Assembly: GCF_030813695.1 (NCBI RefSeq)
Contig: NZ_JAUSVA010000002.1
Coordinates: forward strand, 310,001 to 374,000
Direction: 5' to 3'
Length of the DNA: 64,000 nt
Origin: Kitasatospora herbaricolor
GTDB lineage: Bacteria; Actinomycetota; Actinomycetes; Streptomycetales; Streptomycetaceae
Shown here: positions 53,664 to 61,417 of the stretch, piece after piece
How positions within the stretch are numbered: position 1 is the stretch's first letter
Layout: each line of letters begins with the position of its first letter
Made by a program: the position numbers and the translations under genes
The notes under the pieces: model-generated
Database searches by the model: none
What the model was told of the DNA's origin: nothing
What the model saw: only the letters and a program-made list of their open reading frames with translations

Positions 53664-53708
53664 GTATTGCGGCTGACAGAACGCCCACATCAATGCCAGA
53701 TTTCCATA
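53664..53708 (-). promoter_or_regulatory. Leaderless promoter of S15 peptidase 1
   Basis: On the minus strand: element TATGGAAATCTGGCA (53694-53708), -35 TTGATG (53688-53693), an 18-base spacer and -10 CAATAC (53664-53669). The ATG follows at 53656. The same arrangement precedes the two paralogs. Confidence 0.75.
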
Positions 53709-53925
53709 GATCTCCGCGTCACTGGCCGTCCACGGCACGGAGGGGTCCGGGTGGAACGTCTCCACAGTCACCGAGCAGGTCACCGAGGACAGGCGGATAG
53801 GCAGGATGGCCCTTCGCCCCTGGCCGGGGACACAGTCCATGCGCTGGCCGCACGGCGGATGGACGAAGGAGGACCACTGGTGAGCACGCTCGGCTGCTGG
53901 CGGCCGGAGAAAGGATCCTTAACAG

Positions 53926-54064
53926 CGGCTGCGGGAGCGGGTTCGGGCCGAGAAGGAGCATCAGCGGCTCGAACGCGAACTGCTCAGCTTGACTCTGTCG
54001 GGGGATCTTGGGCTTTCCCGGTGTGCCCGTCTGATCGGCGAGCCTACTCGGGCTGTTTCGTAGG
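53926..54064 (+). pseudogene. Short coding remnant
   Basis: An in-frame stretch reads RLRERVRAEKEHQRLERELL followed by SLTLSGDLGLSRCARLIGEP and stops at 54064. No start codon or 5' part is visible. It is probably the tail of a gene destroyed by nearby IS activity. Confidence 0.3.
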
Positions 54065-54088
54065 TCGATACAGCTGCCGAGGTGCCTG

Positions 54089-54767
54089 TTGTCTGTCCGT
54101 CCCCGTTCTGGTGAGCAACTGCCGCCTTTGACCGCGCGGATTGCGCGGGCGAGCAACCCGGCTGGTACGACGGCGATGTGGGTGAGAGACCGGCTGGACG
54201 GGCTGTGGCACGACGAGGACTTCGCCGACTGGTACCCGCGCGACGAACGCCCCGGCCTCTCGGCCGCCCAACTGGCCACCGTCTGCGTACTGCAGTTCCT
54301 GCTCGGCCTGTCGGACCGGCAGGCCGCGGAAGCGGTCCGCTGCCGTATCGGCTTCACGTACGCCCTGGCCATGGAGCTGGACGACCCCGGCTTCCACCAC
54401 GGCGTGCTGGCCGACTTCCGCGAACGCCTCACCCGGAACGACCGCGCCGACCGTCTCCTGGACCTGTGCACTGGCCCGCCTGAAGGAGGCCAAACTCGTA
54501 CGTGAGCGCACCACGCAGCGCACCGACTCCGCCCACCTACTGGCCGCGGTGCGCGACCTGACCCGGCCGGAACTGGTCACCGAGGCGGTCCGTGCCGCGC
54601 TGGAGAAAGTGGCCCGCACGGCCGGACATCTGCTGGTCGGCCTGACCGACGAGGACTGGGGACGCCGCTACGGCCACCCGGTGCGCCTGGGCAAGAACCC
54701 CACCCGGCCCAAGACCAGAATCCTCGCCGCCGGCGACGACGCCTGCCGCCTACTGGAGCGCCTCCCC
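54089..54767 (+). mobile_element. IS1182-family transposase fragment, frameshifted
   Basis: The sequence starts with a TTG (SVRPRSGEQLPPLTARIARA) and encodes the N-terminal part of an IS1182-type transposase: MWVRDRLDGLWHDEDFADWY, LATVCVLQFLLGLSDRQAAE and HGVLADFRERLTRNDRADRL. At about 54470 an extra base shifts the frame. Coding continues as LALARLKEAKLVRERTTQRT to KNPTRPKTRILAAGDDACRL. The catalytic C-terminus is missing. The frame passes at about 54768 directly into an IS5-type C-terminus. Confidence 0.8.
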
Positions 54768-55079
54768 CAGGTCGCCACCGCGCACCACCGACTGGCCCTG
54801 GTCTGGGCCGACGGCGGCTACACCGGCAACCTCATCAAGTACGGCCTCACCGTCCTTGCCCTGGTCCTCGCCATCGTCAAGCGCAGTGACGACATGCGCG
54901 GCTTCGTCGTGCTGCCCAAGCGGTGGATCGTGGAGCGGTTCTTCGCCCACCTGATGCGAAGCCGCCGCCTGGTGCGGGACTTCGAACGGTCCACCGGCAG
55001 CGCCGAGGCGATGGTCCACTGGTCGATGACCCTGCTCATGACCCGGCGCCTGGCTCGGCCACGGCCTTCGCGAGCGTGA
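54768..55079 (+). mobile_element. IS5-family transposase C-terminal fragment
   Basis: In the same frame as the IS1182 piece, the protein reads LALVWADGGYTGNLIKYGLT (second catalytic Asp), KRSDDMRGFVVLPKRWIVER and FFAHLMRSRRLVRDFERSTG. The Glu of the IS5 DDE triad is in WIVERFF. The first Asp region is lost. The joint of two unrelated transposases gives an open chimeric frame of 176 codons that is almost certainly inactive. Confidence 0.8.
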
Positions 55080-55581
55080 ACCGGCCCAGCGCCGGCTCGG
55101 CCAGCCACCCGCGCGCCACCAGCCGCTTCGCCTTCGACCGCAACGCCTCCACCTTCCCAGGGACCGGGTCCAGGCCGAAGCAGGCGGTCATCTCCTGGCA
55201 CGTCAGCGGGCCTTGACCCAGCCGGCCCCGGTCCGCGAGAGCCTGCACGATGCGCTGGTAGTCCGCCGACAGTGCCGACCAGGCCAGACCCGCACGCCAC
55301 ACCGGCACCACCGACTTCGGCTTCGCCGCCGCCGAAGACACAGGCAGCGAGGACGGTCCACCGCGATCCGACGGCTCCTCGGCGGCATCCGCGCCGACGG
55401 TGTCTCCTTCGTCCGGGGACAGCACCTCGCCGACGCGTGAACGGGCGATGACCCACTCGTTCCACTCCCGCTCGGCCGCGACCAGCTCGGCCTGGACACG
55501 GTCCGCCTCCTCCCGCAGCGCATCCACACGACGACGAGCGGTCAGCTCACGCTGTTCCAGCAGCCCCACGACCGACGGCAT
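55036..55581 (-). CDS. IS-associated coiled-coil/winged-helix hypothetical protein
   Basis: I prefer the Met at 55581 (MPSVVGLLEQRELTARRRVD); 55608 is the upstream alternative. An N-terminal coiled coil (ALREEADRVQAELVAAEREW) is followed by a Ser/Pro linker. A C-terminal winged-helix-like segment comes last (QRIVQALADRGRLGQGPLTC, QEMTACFGLDPVPGKVEALR, AKRLVARGWL). I recall this protein as a frequent companion of IS5-type transposases in Streptomyces, encoded convergently as here (44-base overlap). It may be a passenger or regulatory protein of the element. Confidence 0.7.
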   Translation of the reverse strand: MPSVVGLLEQRELTARRRVDALREEADRVQAELVAAEREWNEWVIARSRVGEVLSPDEGDTVGADAAEEPSDRGGPSSLPVSSAAAKPKSVVPVWRAGLAWSALSADYQRIVQALADRGRLGQGPLTCQEMTACFGLDPVPGKVEALRSKAKRLVARGWLAEPALGRFTLAKAVAEPGAGS

Positions 55582-55879
55582 CCCCGACCTCCACCAGAGC
55601 GACGACACGACACGTCACCACTCCCCGAGACCACCAACCCTACGCCTGACCAGCAGAAACGCAGTCCTCAAACCCGGAAAGACAACAGTCACTAACCACA
55701 CCCGTCCTGACCAGCTAATCAGCACCTCCCGCGCAGCGGGGGACGCTCACTGCTGTGAAGTCGCTTGATCTTGCACTTGTGCTGGCCAGAGGCCTGTGTC
55801 TCACGTTGCTTGCCCAATGCGACACAGCTTCGCCGGAGCGATCGACCTCACCAAGCCACTCCACCCCTGGCCCATCGCT

Positions 55880-56024
55880 TCAGAATGAGGCACGGGGTCG
55901 TCGCAGGCAGATGATGCTACAGGCGAGGTGGAGCAGGATCGGGTGGGAGTCGGCGCGCATCTCGTAGCGGGTCCGTGGGCCTTTGAATCGATGGAGCCGG
56001 GCGAAGGTCAGCTCAACGACCGGC
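55880..56024 (-). mobile_element. IS5/IS1647-type transposase 3' remnant
   Basis: Minus-strand sequence reads VVELTFARLHRFKGPRTRYE, then MRADSHPILLHLACSIICLR and ends RPRASF. This is the standard C-terminus of IS5-group transposases, normally VVERTFAWLHRFKRLRxRYE. The catalytic Glu position has become Leu in this copy, and everything upstream of about 56024 is unrelated. A dead fragment. Confidence 0.8.
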
Positions 56025-56286
56025 GGGCTCTGCCGAGCTGGGAGCGGTGGATGACCGGGTCGTCCGCGCAGAATCAGCACACTTCGCCGGGCTGGACATT
56101 TCAGCACTGCCGCTGCCTCCGGCAGCTCGCCATCGATCCGTCCTGGCCGGCCGACCTTGTCGGCCTGCCCTGCGCAGCCCGACTGCAAGGTAACGCGAGC
56201 TTGCAACAGCATGGCACAAACCCGTGTCCGATAGCCGGGGCCGGCCCCTCTGAAGTCGAGCTGCCCTTCGGCACGTCCCTTGAGTT

Positions 56287-56337
56287 ATGGAAATCTGGCA
56301 TTGACGCGGGCCTTCACGCGGCCGCAATACTCCGGCC
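56287..56337 (+). promoter_or_regulatory. Leaderless promoter of S15 peptidase 2
   Basis: ATGGAAATCTGGCA (56287-56300) abuts -35 TTGACG (56301-56306). An 18-base spacer leads to -10 CAATAC (56325-56330), and the ATG is at 56338. Transcription should begin at or next to the start codon. Confidence 0.78.
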
Positions 56338-58296
56338 ATGAGAAGCCTCCCCGCAAGACTCCTCGGGCTCACGGTCTCCGGAACGCTGCTCGCGTGCCTC
56401 CCGGCCGTGGTGAACCCGACGCCCGCCCAGGCGGTCGCTCCGCCCAATGTCCAGAACAACCAGACCACGGCGCGCTACCCCCTGGCCGACGCACTCACGC
56501 TGACGGTGAACATCACGACCAGGGTCGACACCGACGGCGACGGCAGAAACGACAAGGTCCAGCTCCGCATCAAACGACCGGACACCGCCGGCAGGGGAGA
56601 CGCCGACGTCCGGGTCCCGACGATCATCGAGCCGAGCATCTACAACGGCACCATGCGCAGCGGCATTAAACAGCACCCGGCCAAACTGAACTCGGACGGC
56701 ACGCCGCCGCAGCTTCAGGCGCCTCTGGTGCCCCCCGCCATCGATCACCCAGCCCGCAACGACGACGATGTGTACAGGGCGGCGCCGGCCGAGACCTGGA
56801 CTCACATGACCAGCGAACGATACCTCGACGACGAGTTCGTCCCCCGCGGATACGCGGTCGCCGAACTCGACGCGCTCGGCACCGGCCACTCCGAGGGTTG
56901 CATCGGCGTGGGCAGTAAGAGCGAGCAGGCCGGCGTCGTCGCCGCCATCGACTGGCTGAACGGCCGCGCGGCCGGTGTCGACGACGCCGGCCTGGTGGTC
57001 ACGGCAGCGGACTGGTCCAACGGGAAGGCCGCCCTCCAGGGCCTGTCCTACAACGGCGCGCTGTCGATCGAGGGCGCGGCCTCCGGCGTTACCGGCCTGA
57101 AGACCATCGTCACTGAAGCCGGTATCGCCGACTGGTACAGGTACGTACGCTCCAACGGCGCCGTCGTCGGCGCCGCCGGAACGGGCTACGCCGGGTGGGA
57201 CCTGGACAACCTCGCCTCTGAGTACAACAACGGCCCCTCACCGTGCGGCGATAGGATCACCTCCAGCATCACGGACAGGCTGGAGCGTGACACCGGGGAC
57301 CGGAACGCCTTCTGGGACGAACGCGACTACACGACGGGCCTCGAGAATAGGCCCAACGCCAGCGTCTTCGTCGTTCAGGGCATAAAGGACACCACCGTCC
57401 GGCCGGAGAACGCCACCCTCTACTGGAATGCCCTGCAGGCGTGGGGAGTCGAGAGCAAGCTCTGGATCACTCAGGCCCAGCACGAGACGCCGTACGTCAC
57501 CCGCCAAGTTGAGTTCCTGAGGCAGCTGCGCTTGTGGTATGACCACTACCTCTACGACCTCCCGAACGGGATCACGGCGGAACCCAGGGTCGACGTCCAG
57601 CAGTCCGACCTCACCTGGACCACCCAGGCAGTTTGGCCGGCGCTTGCCGCGGACGCTCCCGATGGCGCGGGCGCGGTCACACTCTCGACGCGCATCGACA
57701 ACACCAAGACAGCCCGCTCCCTGGCCGCCGGCGCCAATTGGGCGAACAGCAAAGTCGATTCGATGACTCAGAATACCGAACCAGCAGTGACGGGCCCTGT
57801 TGCCTACAACGCTCTCACCAACAGCGACTACATGGACCTCAACCAGGCCACCCTGAAATACCTCACTCCCGTCCTGAACAAGTCGGTCACACTCGAAGGC
57901 ACTCCCTCCTTCTCGGTGGTGGCAAAGACCCAGGGCGCCTCCCCCTACCTGAACGCACTGGTGGTCGACGTCGGGGACGAGGGCTCCCGCCCCCGTGTGA
58001 TCTCCCGGGGTTGGCTCGACACTCGCAACTACGCCGCCCCGGGCACTCTGGACCTGAAGGCGCAGGTCGTGGTGCCGGAGGACGCCTACCGGCTGTACAA
58101 GTGGGATGGCCAGCCGATAGAGGCCACCGTCCCCCAGGGCCACCGGATCGGCCTCGTCCTCCTCCCCGTGGACAGCAGGAACACTCCGCACTACGTCGGC
58201 GAGAACGGCAAGCAGTCCACGACCCTGTCCATCGGCACCGAGACCAGCTCCGTGACACTGCCCGTGAAGTCAGGCAAGACCGCACTCCCCGGGTGA
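56338..58296 (+). CDS. Secreted S15/X-Pro dipeptidyl-peptidase-like hydrolase 2
   Basis: This 652-residue paralog starts MRSLPARLLGLTVSGTLLAC, nearly the same signal peptide as hydrolase 1. It has a DTDGDGRNDKV loop, the nucleophile motif GLSYNG, the Asp block VQGIKDTTVRPEN and the His block QAQHETPYV. A shorter C-terminal jelly-roll has VISRGWLDTRNYAAPG. Several loops present in copy 1, including a Cys-containing one near the C-terminus, are missing here, so substrate preference may differ. It has a strong downstream hairpin and a leaderless promoter, and is expected to be exported and active on oligopeptides. Confidence 0.92.
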   Translation: MRSLPARLLGLTVSGTLLACLPAVVNPTPAQAVAPPNVQNNQTTARYPLADALTLTVNITTRVDTDGDGRNDKVQLRIKRPDTAGRGDADVRVPTIIEPSIYNGTMRSGIKQHPAKLNSDGTPPQLQAPLVPPAIDHPARNDDDVYRAAPAETWTHMTSERYLDDEFVPRGYAVAELDALGTGHSEGCIGVGSKSEQAGVVAAIDWLNGRAAGVDDAGLVVTAADWSNGKAALQGLSYNGALSIEGAASGVTGLKTIVTEAGIADWYRYVRSNGAVVGAAGTGYAGWDLDNLASEYNNGPSPCGDRITSSITDRLERDTGDRNAFWDERDYTTGLENRPNASVFVVQGIKDTTVRPENATLYWNALQAWGVESKLWITQAQHETPYVTRQVEFLRQLRLWYDHYLYDLPNGITAEPRVDVQQSDLTWTTQAVWPALAADAPDGAGAVTLSTRIDNTKTARSLAAGANWANSKVDSMTQNTEPAVTGPVAYNALTNSDYMDLNQATLKYLTPVLNKSVTLEGTPSFSVVAKTQGASPYLNALVVDVGDEGSRPRVISRGWLDTRNYAAPGTLDLKAQVVVPEDAYRLYKWDGQPIEATVPQGHRIGLVLLPVDSRNTPHYVGENGKQSTTLSIGTETSSVTLPVKSGKTALPG

Positions 58297-58314
58297 ACCC
58301 CCAACAGCACCCCA

Positions 58315-58354
58315 GGGCGGCTGTCCGGCGACCCCCTCCGCCGGACAGCCGCCC
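58315..58354 (+). terminator. Perfect hairpin after S15 peptidase 2
   Basis: GGGCGGCTGTCCGGCG (58315-58330) and CGCCGGACAGCCGCCC (58339-58354) form a perfect 16-bp stem with an 8-base loop, 19 bases after the stop codon. The stem shares GGCTGTCCGGCGG with the terminator of peptidase 1. Confidence 0.88.
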
Positions 58355-58575
58355 GCCACTGCTGGCTTTCATCCGCACTTCCCTGACGGAAAATCAGGCA
58401 CATGGCCGTCACTGACCGGCAGCCGTTTCAACGTGCTCTGGAAGTTGGACCCTGGAAACAGGCGAGAGTTCTCCACCCGATTCCGCGAGACCGATTCGTC
58501 GTCCGGTCGAGGCCGAGGAGAGACGGACCCACCCGCGACCAGCTCCGCCTCTCCCAGACCGCTTCTGAGGCGCCA

Positions 58576-58763
58576 GCGGCACCACCCTGATCTGGGCTAC
58601 TTCGCCCGCCAGGCACTGCGCCTGCTCGACGACTACCGGATCCGGCACGGCCGCCTCGACGAGCCGATCCCGGTGGGCGAACTCGGCCGCACAATCCGGG
58701 TGGAACTCAACCACTCGGACACGTCGATACTGCCGGGCGGCTACCGCATCAGCGTCGGCGAGG
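58576..58763 (+). pseudogene. phoH: PhoH-family gene, fragment 1 (PIN domain part)
   Basis: The sequence RHHPDLGYFARQALRLLDDY, then RIRHGRLDEPIPVGELGRTI and RVELNHSDTSILPGGYRISV, matches the PIN-domain part of actinobacterial PhoH2 proteins. It ends where an ISAs1 element is inserted (after 58763) and resumes at 60094. The true N-terminus with the first PIN Asp is absent; sequence before 58576 is unrelated, so the gene is also truncated 5'. Confidence 0.8.
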
Positions 58764-58842
58764 CAGGCCTGATGCATAGTCCGGCCAGGGGACGTCAGTG
58801 CAGGTCACGGATGGGTGATGGGCCCGCAGGGACCGTCACGTA

Positions 58843-58909
58843 CACATCGAGGCTCCGGTTGACGGGGTGACCGACCAAAGTCGCCCTGTGCCACCGGAGC
58901 CTCGATGTG
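58843..58909 (+). promoter_or_regulatory. Long hairpin over the transposase start
   Basis: CACATCGAGGCTCCGGT (58843-58859) and ACCGGAGCCTCGATGTG (58893-58909) are perfect 17-bp arms with a 33-base loop. The second arm contains the ATG at 58905. Transcripts entering from outside would fold and hide the start, a common self-restraint device of insertion sequences. Confidence 0.8.
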
Positions 58910-60068
58910 CCGTCAGTCTGCCACTGTCTGCCTAATCAAGTCGCCCAGCCTCGCCGCGCGTGAACTGTCCATGTTGACAGATCGGTTGACGGCTCTGCCC
59001 GATCCGCGCGACCGTCGCGGACGACGCCACGAGCTGACCCCGGTGCTGCTGACGGCCGCCTGCGCAGTCCTGGCCGGCGCCCGCTCCCATCTTGCGATCG
59101 GCCAGTGGGCCCGTCACGCTCCCCAGCACACCCTTGCCCGTCTCGGCACCCGCGCCCACGGGCCGCTCGGAGTCCGTACGCCGCCGTCCACCTCCACCCT
59201 TCGCCGCGTGCTGATCCTGGTGTGCCCTGGCGGCCTGGCTGACCTGCTCGGCACGGCTCCAGGCGGGGCCGACACGGTGGCCGTGGACGGCAAGACCGCG
59301 CGCGGCTCGCGCACCGAGACGCTGGCCGCCGCCCACCTGCTCGCGGCCGTCAGCGGGGCCGGGAACACCGTCACCCAGCTGCGGGTTCCGGCCAAGACCA
59401 ACGAGGTCACCGGCTTCGCCCGCCTGCTGGCCCCCTTCGATCTGGCAGGCGTGACCGTCACCGCCGACGCCCTGCACACCCAGCGCGAGCACGCCCGCTA
59501 CCTGGTCGAGGACAAGAACGCGCACTACCTGCTGCTGGTCAAGGGCAACCAGCCCCGACTGCACGCCGCTCTTCGGTCCCTGCCCTGGTGCCAGGTACGG
59601 GCCCGGCGCTACGACCGCGAGCGCGGCCACGGGCGCCGCGAGACCCGCTCCACCCGCGTCCTTACCGTCACCGATCTCCACCTGGACTTCCCCCACGTGG
59701 TCCAGGCCGCGAAGATCCTGCGTCACCGAACCGACGTCCGCACGGGCAAGGTCACCCGCCAGACCGTCTACGCCGTCACCGACCTGACGGCCCAGCAGGC
59801 ATCCCCTCGGAAGGTCGCGCAGCTCTCCCGCTCGCAGTGGACCATCGAAAACCGGCTCCACTTCGTACGCGACACCACCTTCGCCGAGGATGCCTCCAAG
59901 ATCCGCACGGGGCATGGCCCGGAGAACATGGCCACCCTTCGCAACCTTGCCATCGACACCCTCCGTCGGGCCGGGCACCGCAGCATCGCGGCTGCGCGAG
60001 GTCTCGTACGTGCCCCACAGTCGCCCCCTCGACCTACTCAACCTGCCCTGAACAGCAACAACCCGTAA
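58905..60068 (+). CDS. ISAs1-family transposase
   Basis: The 387-residue product has the ISAs1 layout: [40 protein letters not shown], then the DDE core with [11 protein letters not shown] (first Asp), [20 protein letters not shown] (second) and [18 protein letters not shown] (Glu). It ends [16 protein letters not shown]. The ATG at 58905 lies in the hairpin; a Met near 58971 (MLTDRLT) is the alternative start. No frameshift or stop is seen, so it is probably active. It inserts by cut-and-paste with 8-10-bp duplications. Confidence 0.93.
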   Translation: MCRQSATVCLIKSPSLAARELSMLTDRLTALPDPRDRRGRRHELTPVLLTAACAVLAGARSHLAIGQWARHAPQHTLARLGTRAHGPLGVRTPPSTSTLRRVLILVCPGGLADLLGTAPGGADTVAVDGKTARGSRTETLAAAHLLAAVSGAGNTVTQLRVPAKTNEVTGFARLLAPFDLAGVTVTADALHTQREHARYLVEDKNAHYLLLVKGNQPRLHAALRSLPWCQVRARRYDRERGHGRRETRSTRVLTVTDLHLDFPHVVQAAKILRHRTDVRTGKVTRQTVYAVTDLTAQQASPRKVAQLSRSQWTIENRLHFVRDTTFAEDASKIRTGHGPENMATLRNLAIDTLRRAGHRSIAAARGLVRAPQSPPRPTQPALNSNNP

Positions 60069-60093
60069 CCACGACGACTATGAATCAGCCCTG

Positions 60094-61096
60094 GTCGGCG
60101 AGGCGGACACCCGCATCCTCGCCGTCGCCCGCAACCTCCAGGCCGAGGGCTACGACGTCACCGTCGTCTCCAAGGACCTCCCCCTGCGCATCAAGGCCAG
60201 CTCCGTCGGCCTGCTCGCCGAGGAGTACCGCGCCGAACTCGCCGCCACCTCCGGCTGGACCGGCATGTCCGAACTCCACGTCACCGGCGACCAGGTCGAC
60301 GCCCTCTTCGGCGCCGGCCACGACCACACCGTCGAGGTCGACGGCGTCCAGGACCTCCCCGTCCACACCGGACTCGTCCTCACCTCCGAACGAGGCCGGG
60401 GCCCTGGGCCGCGTCGCCGGCGACGGCCGCGTCCGCCTGGTCCGCGGCGACCGCGAAGCCTTCGGCCTGCGCGGACGCAGCGCCGAACAACGCGTCGCCC
60501 TCGACCTGCTCCTCGACCCCGAGGTCGGCATCGTCTCCATGGGCGGACGCGCCGGCACCGGCAAGTCCGCCCTCGCCCTCTGCGCCGGCCTCGAAGCCGT
60601 CCTGGAACGCCAGCAGCACCGCAAGGTCATGGTCTTCCGACCCCTCTACGCCGTCGGCGGCCAGGAACTCGGCTACCTGCCCGGCTCCGAGTCCGAGAAG
60701 ATGAGCCCCTGGGCCCAGGCCGTCTTCGACACCCTCTCCGCCGTCACCAGCCCCGACGTCATCGAAGAGGTCATCTCCCGCGGCATGCTGGAGGTCCTGC
60801 CCCTCACCCACATCCGCGGCCGCTCCCTCCACGACGCCTTCGTGATCGTCGACGAGGCCCAGTCCCTGGAGCGCAACGTGCTCCTCACCGTCCTCTCCCG
60901 GATCGGCCAGGGCTCCCGCGTCGTCCTCACCCACGACGTCGCCCAGCGCGACAACCTCAGAGTGGGCCGCCACGACGGCGCCGTCGTCGAGAAGCTGAAG
61001 GGCCATCCGCTGATCGCCCACATCACCCCCACCCGCTCCGAACGCTCCCCCATCGCCGCCCTCGTCACCGAGATGCTGGAGGATCCGGAGGTCTGA
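60094..61096 (+). pseudogene. phoH: PhoH-family gene, fragment 2 (ATPase part), frameshifted
   Basis: After the IS, coding resumes as [40 protein letters not shown] and [20 protein letters not shown]. Near 60395 the frame shifts and continues as [20 protein letters not shown]. The PhoH ATPase follows with Walker [17 protein letters not shown] and the Walker B region [38 protein letters not shown] also fits the family, ending at 61096. PhoH2 proteins are RNA helicase/RNase toxins. This copy is disabled by the IS, the frameshift and the 5' truncation. Confidence 0.88.
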
Positions 61097-61364
61097 AGAA
61101 CACGGCCAGCACCGACGTGGACCGGCAGAACACGCGCCGGGGTCGATGGAGAGACAGGGAAGCGGGTGCGGCCGAGCGGCCGGTCGCGACCGGACATGCT
61201 CAGAGCGTAGGCCCCGGCTGACCGGGTAGAACGCCTGATCAATGCGGTGCCCGCGTGCCAGTGCGACGGGACTGGTCCGACCACCTCAACGAACTTCCCA
61301 CCTGGGCCTGGGACCGCGGCGGCGGAAGCGAGCGCCCCACCTCGAATCCGAAAAGCTCGCAGAC

Positions 61365-61417
61365 TATGGAAAGTTGGCAATTCCGACGGCCTCTGTTCAC
61401 TTGCCACACTACGGTGC
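61365..61417 (+). promoter_or_regulatory. Leaderless promoter of S15 peptidase 3
   Basis: TATGGAAAGTTGGCA (61365-61379) is followed by the -35-like TTCCGA (61381-61386), an 18-base spacer and -10 CACACT (61405-61410). The ATG is at 61418. The layout matches the promoters of the two paralogs, with more drift in the -35/-10 boxes. Confidence 0.68.

Larger units (their letters stand above)
58764..60093 (+). mobile_element. Complete ISAs1-family insertion sequence
   Basis: Terminal inverted repeats CAGGCCTGATGCATAGTC (58764-58781) and, at 60076-60093 read inward, CAGGGCTGATTCATAGTC match at 16 of 18 positions. The 10-bp direct repeat GTCGGCGAGG flanks it (58754-58763 and 60094-60103). The element is 1330 bp and carries one transposase gene. 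It interrupts the phoH gene. The intact ends, duplication and transposase suggest recent insertion. Confidence 0.9.
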
